DNA from: a bacterium
Lineage (GTDB): Bacteria > UBP15 > UBA6099 > DSWB01
Assembly: GCA_020061125.1 (NCBI GenBank)
Contig: JAGUYV010000111.1
Location: forward strand, 1 to 12,484
Length of the DNA stretch: 12,484 bases
Direction: 5' to 3'
In this document: positions 1-5,485 of the stretch, piece after piece
Position numbering within the stretch: the stretch's first letter is position 1
How the letters are laid out: the number at the start of each line of letters is the position of its first letter
The notes under the pieces: generated by a model
Databases searched by the model: none
Seen by the model: the letters and a program-made list of their open reading frames with translations, nothing else
Told to the model about the DNA's origin: nothing
Made by a program: the position numbers and the translations under genes

Positions 1-1
1 G

Positions 2-1336
2 TTCTCGTGGGCCGTGACGCGCGAGGACCGCATCCTGGCCCAGGCCGCGGTGACACCGGACGCGCCCGCGGGCGAGATCCGCATCACCCTGCCTGCCGCG
101 GAATACTGGTCCCCGGACAACCCCGCGCTCTACGAACTGCGCCTGGACCCCGAGCCGCTGGCCCGCGCCGAGCCGTTTTCCGCCGCCTTCGGCATCCGCA
201 GCATCGAAATCCGGGGCAGCCGCATCCTGCTCAACGGCCAGCCCATCAAAATGCAGGGCGTGAGCCTGCACGAGGAACAGGTCTCGCACGGCCGCGCCAT
301 GCCCGAGCAGCTGCGAGAGGACGATGTGCGCGCCATCAAGGCGCTGGGCTTCAACGCCCTGCGCACCGCGCACTACACCCACGACGAGGCCCTGCTGCAC
401 GCCGCGGACCGGGCCGGACTGCTCGTGCTCGAAGAAATCCCGGTCTACTGGGAAATCGCCTACTCCAGCAGCCGCACCTACGCCCTGGCCGAGTCCATGC
501 TGAACGACATGATTGCCCGGGACTTCAACCACCCGAGCGTGATCCTGTGGTCGGTGGGCAACGAAGTGCCCGTGGAGCGGGAAGACTGCAGCCGGTTCAT
601 CACAAAGCTCATGAGCGCCGCGCGCGCGCTGGACCCCACGCGCATCGTCACCTACGCCTCGTGCCGGTTTCTGATTGACGGCACCACGCGCGCAAACGCG
701 GATGTGGCGTGCATCAACTGCTACCTGGGCTGGTACATGGGCCGCATCCGCGACATGGACGAAGTCATGCAGCTCGCGCGCCGCACCGCCCCGGACAAGC
801 CCTGGATCATGACCGAGTTCGGCGCGGGCGCTCTGGCCGGAAACACCACCCGGTTCCTCACCCGCATGGCCGAAAACGGCACCGAATCCTACAAATCCGT
901 GTTCCGGCACGGGCTGGAAAAACTGTCCCTGGCCAGCGACCTTGATCTGGCCCCGCCAAAATTCACCGAGGAATTCCAAGAAAAATTTCTGGCCCATTAC
1001 ATCCGCGCGCTCAACGGCATGGACTGGGTGGCCGGATGGTTCATCTGGATCTACCGCGATTTCCGCAGCCCGCTGCGCACCAACATCTACCAGAAAGGGT
1101 TCAACCGCAAGGGAATCGTGAGCGAAACCAACGCCAAAAAGACCATCTGTTTCCGGCTGCCGGAACTGCTGGGCGAAAGCGCGCCGCCGCAGCCCGTGGC
1201 GCATGCGGACGCAAAATTCGCTGTGTTCAAAGCTATGGAGCGCGTGGCCTACGCAGTGGTCCAACCAATTCTTGCGCGCGCACAGCGCAAAATGTACGAC
1301 GATTATTACACGAACCGCCCCGGGGGGCGGGAGTGA
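2..1336 (+). CDS. Glycoside hydrolase family 2 protein, beta-glucuronidase-like (5' end outside window)
   Basis: Retaining beta-glycosidase that would release a terminal sugar, probably glucuronic acid, from a glycoside. The frame is open to the left edge, so 444 residues are visible and the N-terminal jelly-roll domain is missing; the GTG at 14 is not a convincing start. The visible part begins in the immunoglobulin-like middle domain (WSPDNPALYEL), then a TIM barrel from about base 210. GH2 landmarks are all present: MQGVSLHEE, a GFNALRTAHYTHDE segment, the acid/base Glu in LWSVGNE (563-565), a NCYLGWY loop, and the nucleophile Glu in TEFGAG (815-817). An N-R-K triplet at 1103-1111 (FNRKGI) matches the NxK signature that binds the glucuronate carboxylate in known beta-glucuronidases; this supports, but does not prove, the specificity. 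The tail after about base 1160 is not recognised. No terminator is evident after the stop. It appears unrelated to the pilus genes downstream. Confidence 0.9.
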   Translation, partial: FSWAVTREDRILAQAAVTPDAPAGEIRITLPAAEYWSPDNPALYELRLDPEPLARAEPFSAAFGIRSIEIRGSRILLNGQPIKMQGVSLHEEQVSHGRAMPEQLREDDVRAIKALGFNALRTAHYTHDEALLHAADRAGLLVLEEIPVYWEIAYSSSRTYALAESMLNDMIARDFNHPSVILWSVGNEVPVEREDCSRFITKLMSAARALDPTRIVTYASCRFLIDGTTRANADVACINCYLGWYMGRIRDMDEVMQLARRTAPDKPWIMTEFGAGALAGNTTRFLTRMAENGTESYKSVFRHGLEKLSLASDLDLAPPKFTEEFQEKFLAHYIRALNGMDWVAGWFIWIYRDFRSPLRTNIYQKGFNRKGIVSETNAKKTICFRLPELLGESAPPQPVAHADAKFAVFKAMERVAYAVVQPILARAQRKMYDDYYTNRPGGRE

Positions 1337-1387
1337 GCCGGGCGCGAAATAATTCTCGTGAATTTGTGCTGAATTCGTGCAGGAATG

Positions 1388-1570
1388 ATGTAGGGCGCGG
1401 TCGCCGAACCGCGCCATAGTTTGTGGCGCATCATAAATCATCTGCGCCAAAGAAAGCTTTCGTGCAGCGGCGGAAATCCGAACCGAAACCGCGTCAATGC
1501 ATGCAATATCGCAAGGCGCTTTGTCTTGCGCAACCTGGTTACGGCGCGGTTCGGCGACCGCGCCCTACAT
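1388..1570. repeat. 183-bp element with 28-bp perfect terminal inverted repeats (paired REP-like palindromes)
   Basis: Bases 1388-1415 and 1543-1570 are exact reverse complements over 28 bp. Each arm is itself a hairpin: GGCGCGGT/ACCGCGCC with a 6-nt loop (1394-1401 with 1408-1415; 1543-1550 with 1557-1564). Between the arms are two more small hairpins, TGGCGCA/TGCGCCA (1424-1430, 1443-1449) and CGCAAG/CTTGCG (1510-1515, 1525-1530). This is the architecture of a BIME, two REP units in opposite orientation, or of a small non-autonomous mobile element. No target-site duplication is clear. No transposase is visible in the window and no other copy is seen here. Confidence 0.75.
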
Positions 1571-1771
1571 TTCAATTCAGGGAGCATTCAGCGAGACTTG
1601 AGGGGCTGCAGCGAATGCATCTATCAGTGAAGAGATTCCTGTCACAATACTGAAATCCATTTTGAAATTTCTCCGGCATGTATCGTCCGCCAGACTTTCT
1701 TTTTCCGCGCCTTCGCCGCTCCCATGTCCCGCAAGCATTTGTTAAGAAAATATTTTTTTTTGCGGCCCGGC

Positions 1772-1798
1772 TTTACAAGGATCCGATTCCTGTATAAT
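1772..1798 (+). promoter_or_regulatory. Sigma-70-type promoter of first pilin
   Basis: A -35 TTTACA (1772-1777) and a perfect -10 TATAAT (1793-1798) are separated by 15 bp, a slightly short spacer. The region is AT-rich, with a T9 run at 1753-1761, in a GC-rich neighbourhood. Transcription would start near 1805, giving a leader of roughly 100 nt before the pilin start. Confidence 0.7.
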
Positions 1799-1891
1799 GA
1801 AATTGCATCGTTCTCTTGCCAGTGTTATGATAATTGTGAAAACAACCGATAAAAAACAGAAAAAAAAGGGAATATCAGCATAAGAGAGGAG

Positions 1892-1898
1892 GGAGGTG
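1892..1898 (+). promoter_or_regulatory. Ribosome binding site that fixes the first pilin start at 1905
   Basis: GGAGGTG lies 6 nt before ATG 1905. The alternative GTG start at 1896 sits inside this Shine-Dalgarno sequence and is therefore unlikely. Confidence 0.8.
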
Positions 1899-1904
1899 AA
1901 AACA

Positions 1905-2393
1905 ATGACGGAATACAAGGAACAAAGGGATGAGCGGCAGGAACGCCAGAAAGGTTTTACACTGATTGAACTTATGATCGTTGTTGCCATTATCGCCATT
2001 CTGGCGGCAGTCGCCATTCCGAACTTCCTGCGCGCCAGGGACCGCTCACGCATTAGCGCATGCTTGAGCCAGATGGTGAACATGGGCACGGCCGCACAGG
2101 ACTACATCGTGGAGAAGGGGTCTCTTGCTTCGTTGCCGGGCTGGGAGGATCTTTGCGTGCACATTTACGCCGGCGCAGAGGTGACCACGGACTGTGACAC
2201 CAAACTGGATGCAAAGATCAAAAAAGTTTGTGCGGATGATGGATCCTTTGCATACAACCAGATTGACGATTTCACTTACGAGTTTCAGGCCACAGCCAGG
2301 GACAAAGGAGGCTGCTTTGTGTGCGTGACAGAGAACATGGCAGTCCCCTCGGATGATCGCATCCCCATCTGCGATGAGACTTGCACACATTGA
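1905..2393 (+). CDS. Type IV major pilin-like / GspG-like protein, cysteine-rich (paralogue 1)
   Basis: Structural pilin subunit of 162 residues. It has a long, charged 17-residue leader ending in Gly17, then the class III motif FTLIELMIVVAIIAILAAVAIPNF, with Phe18 as the new N-terminus and the conserved Glu22 as residue 5 of the mature protein. One transmembrane helix covers about residues 18-42 and leads into an amphipathic helix (RARDRSRIS). The globular part carries 8 cysteines, all matched in the next gene. It would be cleaved and N-methylated by the peptidase at 3150-3965 and assembled into the filament from the inner membrane. It has its own strong promoter and terminator, so it is probably monocistronic and highly expressed. 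It could instead be a pseudopilin of a type II secretion system, since the N-terminus does not separate the two. The coding sequence is less GC-rich than the minor pilin genes. Confidence 0.9.
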   Translation: MTEYKEQRDERQERQKGFTLIELMIVVAIIAILAAVAIPNFLRARDRSRISACLSQMVNMGTAAQDYIVEKGSLASLPGWEDLCVHIYAGAEVTTDCDTKLDAKIKKVCADDGSFAYNQIDDFTYEFQATARDKGGCFVCVTENMAVPSDDRIPICDETCTH

Positions 2394-2415
2394 TGTAAAG
2401 AATGTAAAGCAAATC

Positions 2416-2446
2416 AAAGGGGAGGTTTTTCCACTCCCCTTTTTTC
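2416..2446 (+). terminator. Rho-independent terminator after first pilin
   Basis: A perfect 9-bp stem, AAAGGGGAG (2416-2424) with CTCCCCTTT (2434-2442), encloses a 9-nt loop. The T run 2440-2446 follows, then C and four more T. Confidence 0.9.
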
Positions 2447-2454
2447 TTTTGCCG

Positions 2455-2463
2455 TGCTATAAT
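2455..2463 (+). promoter_or_regulatory. Extended -10 promoter of second pilin
   Basis: TGCTATAAT is an extended -10 (TGn plus a perfect TATAAT at 2458-2463). No good -35 is seen, because that position falls in the terminator stem of the preceding gene. Transcription would start near 2470, about 40 nt before the gene. Confidence 0.6.
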
Positions 2464-2509
2464 TTTTAGAAATCAATAAACCCGGATACATGAAGCCGGA
2501 ATCCTGCTC

Positions 2510-2998
2510 ATGGGTTTTGAGAAAAATATGGAAAGAGCGTCAAAAGTTAGAAATTCCCGCGGTTTCACCATGATCGAACTGCTGATCGTGATCGCCATCA
2601 TCGCCATTCTTGCGGCCGTGGCCCTGCCGAACTTCATGCGCGCCAGAGATCGCGCCAGAATTTCTTCATGCCTCGATCAATTGACCAATCTGCGGACAGC
2701 GGCCGAAGATTACATGGTGGAAAAGGGAAGTCTCAAGGAACTGGCCCAGTGGCAGGATCTGTGCGTACACATGTATGCGGGAAAAACCGACCCTGCGGAA
2801 TGCGAGACAACCATCGAAGACAAAATTAACGATGTGTGCAAAAACGGCACATTCAACTGGCACCAGCCCAGTGATTTTTTTTATGAAATCACGGCCAGCG
2901 CCAACAACAAGCACGAGTGCTTCATCTGTTTAACATCGGATGTGACCATTCCAGAGGAGGACGACATTCCGTCCTGTCCAGTGACGGCGTGCCCGTGA
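2510..2998 (+). CDS. Type IV major pilin-like / GspG-like protein, cysteine-rich (paralogue 2)
   Basis: Second filament-type pilin, 162 residues from ATG 2510. A start at ATG 2528 would give a more usual 12-residue leader; neither has a strong Shine-Dalgarno, so the start is open. The leader ends in Gly18, followed by FTMIELLIVIAIIAILAAV with the conserved Glu five residues in, then PNFMRARDRARIS. It aligns end to end with the 1905-2393 product without large gaps: DYMVEKGSL, DLCVHMYAG and CFICLT match DYIVEKGSL, DLCVHIYAG and CFVCVT. All 8 cysteines correspond. The C-terminal thirds diverge most, as expected of exposed surface. A T8 run at 2875-2882 encodes Phe-Phe-Tyr. No convincing terminator follows the stop. 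It is a likely alternative or co-assembled shaft subunit, processed by the peptidase downstream. Confidence 0.9.
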   Translation: MGFEKNMERASKVRNSRGFTMIELLIVIAIIAILAAVALPNFMRARDRARISSCLDQLTNLRTAAEDYMVEKGSLKELAQWQDLCVHMYAGKTDPAECETTIEDKINDVCKNGTFNWHQPSDFFYEITASANNKHECFICLTSDVTIPEEDDIPSCPVTACP

Positions 2999-3081
2999 GC
3001 ATCTGCCGCGGCCCGGTTTTTACGCCATTTTTTCGACACACATATCTATAAAATATACTTAATAAATATTTGGATCCCGGT

Positions 3082-3109
3082 TTCACAAATTGTTCGGATC
3101 GGGTATAAT
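3082..3109 (+). promoter_or_regulatory. Promoter of the pilD-minor pilin operon
   Basis: TTCACA (3082-3087, 5 of 6 consensus) is separated by 16 bp from a perfect TATAAT (3104-3109). Start of transcription would be near 3116, which rules out a translation start at 3090. The flanks are AT-rich. Confidence 0.7.
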
Positions 3110-3149
3110 ACAGTCAGAGGCAACAGGCGGTTATCTGCAATTGTTTGGT

Positions 3150-3965
3150 ATGCCAGACATCTTTTACGGTTTTCTGGGCCTGTTCATCGGGAGTTTCTTG
3201 AACGTATGCATACACCGGATCCCCAGAGAAGAGTCCATAGTGTATCCGCCGTCGCACTGCCCGGAGTGCGGCATGCGTCTGTGCGCGCGGGATCTCGTGC
3301 CGGTGCTTTCGTATCTTGCGCTGGGGCGGCGCTGCCGGGAGTGCTGGAGTCCCATCAGCGCCAAGTACCCGTTCGTGGAACTTCTGGCCGGGGTCGCGTT
3401 CTGGCTTGCGGCCTCGCAATCTGAAAATGAGGTGATGTTGCTAAAAAATTTCATATTTTTGTCCGGCATGATCGTGGTGATATTCACGGATCTGGAGCAC
3501 ATGATCATCCCGGACGCAATTTCGTTGCCGCTGTTGGGCGCGGGCCTTGTGTTTGCGGCCCTGCCCGCAGTTGCGGAATTCGCGGGAATGACCCTGCCCG
3601 CGGCCGTGCCGGGAATCAAGGAATCGGCGCTGGCCGCTGCGGCCGGGTTCGGCGGATTCTACGCCCTGGCCGTCATCGGCGAACTGCTCCTGAAAACCGA
3701 GGCCATGGGCGGCGGCGATATTAAACTGGCGGCGGCCATGGGCGCGTTCCTTGGCTGGCGGCTGCTGTTTCTGGGCCTGTTCCTCGCGTTCCTGTACGGA
3801 TCCGTGATCGGGCTGGCCCTGGTGGCGGCGCGCGGCGGCCGGGCGCGGCAGGCCATTCCGTTCGGGCCGATGATGGCCGCGGGCGGAGTTACGGCCCTGT
3901 TCTTCGCCGAACCCGTTCTGGCCTGGTACGCCGGACTGCTGGACAATCTCTGGAGCATAACATGA
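3150..3965 (+). CDS. pilD: Prepilin peptidase / N-methyltransferase (PilD/GspO family)
   Basis: Inner-membrane aspartic peptidase that cuts prepilin leaders after the conserved Gly and methylates the new N-terminal residue. From ATG 3150 it has 271 residues, normal for the family. It shows GLFIGSFLNVCIHRIP at the start, then a cytoplasmic zinc-type domain with Cys37-x2-Cys40 and Cys62-x2-Cys65, and PVLSY and ISAKYPFVELL. The catalytic aspartates are Asp114 (FTDLEHMIIPD) and Asp190 in GGGDIKL (the G-x-G-D motif), and PFGP lies near the end. Several hydrophobic segments fill the C-terminal two thirds. The longer frame from TTG 3090 begins upstream of the -10 box and is rejected, though a non-ATG start at 3135 or 3141 cannot be excluded because no good Shine-Dalgarno precedes 3150. 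The last codons overlap the next gene by ATGA, indicating translational coupling. The only ACGT in the window (3202-3205) lies in this gene. Confidence 0.96.
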   Translation: MPDIFYGFLGLFIGSFLNVCIHRIPREESIVYPPSHCPECGMRLCARDLVPVLSYLALGRRCRECWSPISAKYPFVELLAGVAFWLAASQSENEVMLLKNFIFLSGMIVVIFTDLEHMIIPDAISLPLLGAGLVFAALPAVAEFAGMTLPAAVPGIKESALAAAAGFGGFYALAVIGELLLKTEAMGGGDIKLAAAMGAFLGWRLLFLGLFLAFLYGSVIGLALVAARGGRARQAIPFGPMMAAGGVTALFFAEPVLAWYAGLLDNLWSIT

Positions 3966-4597
3966 AAATCCGGCTCGAAACACAAACGAATATTTTAAAG
4001 GCGCGGCGCAGGCTCGCGCCCGGCGGCTTCACGCTCATCGAGCTTATGATGGCCATGGTGCTGCTGGTCATCTCACTGTTATTTACTCTGGACCTGGTGG
4101 GCGACGGAATGGGCAAGATGTACGACATGCGTGTGCGGTCCCAGGTCAAGGAATGCGCGCGCCTCACCATGGAGTATTTCTCCACTCTGCCGCCGGATGT
4201 GATTTTCGGCATGTCCAAGCAGACGCAGCAGACCGGCACCTACGCCACCACCACGGGCGACGAAAACCTCGTGAATTTCGTGGTGCAGTCCTATCCCGTT
4301 TGCCGCACCCTGTCCGACCCCTCGAACGCCGTGGGCGCCAAAGTGCAGTTGCGCTATACCATCTGCCCGGGCTGCCTGGCCCACGAAAACCCGGCCTGGG
4401 CCGGATTCATCGTCTGCATTTACAATCTGAAGCTGCGCCTCACTTTCAACAGCGTTATGTACGGCACCCAGAATCAGAACATTGACTATTCCGCCAAGCT
4501 GTATGCGGGCCAGGCCGGGGAATGCGACTCCGCCGTGAACCCGAACGGTTGCGGGTCCGGAACCATGCCGGACCAAATAAGACCTTGTAATATGTAA
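3962..4597 (+). CDS. PilV/GspI-like minor prepilin
   Basis: Minor pilin of 211 residues. It has a long basic 22-residue leader ending in Gly22, then FTLIELMMAMVLLVISLLFTLDLV with the conserved Glu at mature position 5, so one N-terminal membrane helix at about 23-46. The ectodomain has 8 cysteines, including a C-x2-C (CPGC) and a Cys/Gly/Asn-rich tail ending CNM. Assignment to the V/I type rests on position (first after the peptidase, before a W/J-type gene), length and the MMAMV helix; the ectodomain itself is not recognised. It would join the initiating or tip complex with the two following products. The start codon lies in the ATGA overlap with pilD. Confidence 0.82.
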   Translation: MKIRLETQTNILKARRRLAPGGFTLIELMMAMVLLVISLLFTLDLVGDGMGKMYDMRVRSQVKECARLTMEYFSTLPPDVIFGMSKQTQQTGTYATTTGDENLVNFVVQSYPVCRTLSDPSNAVGAKVQLRYTICPGCLAHENPAWAGFIVCIYNLKLRLTFNSVMYGTQNQNIDYSAKLYAGQAGECDSAVNPNGCGSGTMPDQIRPCNM

Positions 4598-4609
4598 ATG
4601 GGGCGGACC

Positions 4610-5425
4610 ATGAAAAAGCATGCAAACCAGAAGGGCATGACGCTGATTGAACTCATGATCGCGTGCGTGATTCTGATTGTGCTATCCACGGCCATCATGG
4701 ATGTGATGCTGCGCACAGCGCAACTTGTGCTGCAGCAGTCGCGGCAGGAAATGGCCGAAACCAGCGGCAAGGCCATTCTCGCGCGCATCGCCGAAGATGT
4801 GCGCATGGCCAAATTCTCCAAAATTTCATTGAGCGCGGGCGCGTTCTGGGATTCGTCCGACATCAGCAACATTTACATCACCAAGGCCGAAAACAAGGAC
4901 CAGTACGCGGTGCCGAGCAACGGCGACAACAACGACGATGTGTCGTGCTATGAGTGGCTGCCGCCCGCGGGCATCTACGGTGAAACCGAAGGCACGGACG
5001 CTTATGTGCCCGGCCGCATCATGGCCGGCACCGACAGCGGCGACAGCCTGTGCGACAACCAGTACAAAAGCATTCTTTCGGACACCAACATAGATGTGCT
5101 GGATTTCCGCATTGATTACTGCCGCCCGGCAAACGGCGTGCCCGGCACATACAGTTGCACGAACAATGTGTCCGAACCGGGCACCATGAGCACGAGTTCG
5201 CAGTGCGTGTGGCTGGTCAAGCTCAACATATCCACCCGCCGATTGCCAACGATAAACACAACGGAAAAGCACCCCATCGCCCAGTACACCACAGCCGTGA
5301 AGCCGCGCAACCTGTATCTCATGGGCCTGGCCACGGACGACGACAAGAACGCGAAAGTGGACTGCTGCGACGCGGGGTTCGTGGGAACGGATGTGACCTG
5401 GTGCCCGCCGCCGACCAAGTTCTGA
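4610..5425 (+). CDS. PilW/GspJ-like minor prepilin
   Basis: Minor pilin of 271 residues from ATG 4610, chosen because GGGGCGG lies just upstream and it gives a compact leader (MKKHANQKG) before MTLIELMIACVILIVLSTAI. An in-frame ATG at 4598, directly after the previous stop, would add four residues (MGRT). Glu is at mature position 5 and Met rather than Phe is at position 1. The segment after the helix (QQSRQEMAETSGKAILARIAEDVRMAKF) is typical of PilW/GspJ, as is the Ser/Asp/Gly-rich beta ectodomain with a late LYLMGLATDDD region. There are 9 cysteines, one in the membrane helix and 8 outside, including a CC pair near the end. Spacing to the previous gene is 12 bp and to the next is 60 bp with no promoter or terminator that I can see, so the giant gene that follows is probably co-transcribed. 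Confidence 0.85.
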   Translation: MKKHANQKGMTLIELMIACVILIVLSTAIMDVMLRTAQLVLQQSRQEMAETSGKAILARIAEDVRMAKFSKISLSAGAFWDSSDISNIYITKAENKDQYAVPSNGDNNDDVSCYEWLPPAGIYGETEGTDAYVPGRIMAGTDSGDSLCDNQYKSILSDTNIDVLDFRIDYCRPANGVPGTYSCTNNVSEPGTMSTSSQCVWLVKLNISTRRLPTINTTEKHPIAQYTTAVKPRNLYLMGLATDDDKNAKVDCCDAGFVGTDVTWCPPPTKF

Positions 5426-5485
5426 CGGGCCGGGCGGTTTTGCCGTGCGTTTGAAACGCTTACAGACTTAACAGGGGAGCACTCT

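Larger units (their letters stand above)
1337..1904. other. Intergenic region between GH2 gene and pilin cluster
   Basis: 568 bases without a convincing gene. It holds a 183-bp inverted-repeat element (1388-1570), about 200 bases in which I see nothing specific (1571-1770), and an AT-rich promoter and leader (1772-1904). Short open frames at 1421-1653 cross the repeat element, have no ribosome binding site and resemble nothing known. Confidence 0.7.

Noticed and set aside
1421-1653. Two short overlapping plus-strand open frames between the GH2 gene and the pilins
   Set aside because: They cross the inverted-repeat element, lack a ribosome binding site and show no recognisable protein features.
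1807-1828. Sigma-54-like TGGCA...TGC on the minus strand before the first pilin
   Set aside because: The GG to GC spacing is 12 rather than 10 nt and it points away from the pilin; a good sigma-70 promoter is present instead.
3001-3045. Possible terminator after the second pilin
   Set aside because: The CCGCGG and T-rich segments do not form a stem directly followed by a T run, so I do not call one.
3090-3149. Longer prepilin peptidase starting at TTG 3090
   Set aside because: This start is upstream of the TATAAT at 3104-3109, so it would not be on the transcript, and the added residues do not resemble the family.
5447-5459. Small palindrome GCGTTTGAAACGC before giant gene copy 1
   Set aside because: The stem is only five base pairs without a T tract; it could arise by chance and does not support a terminator or promoter.
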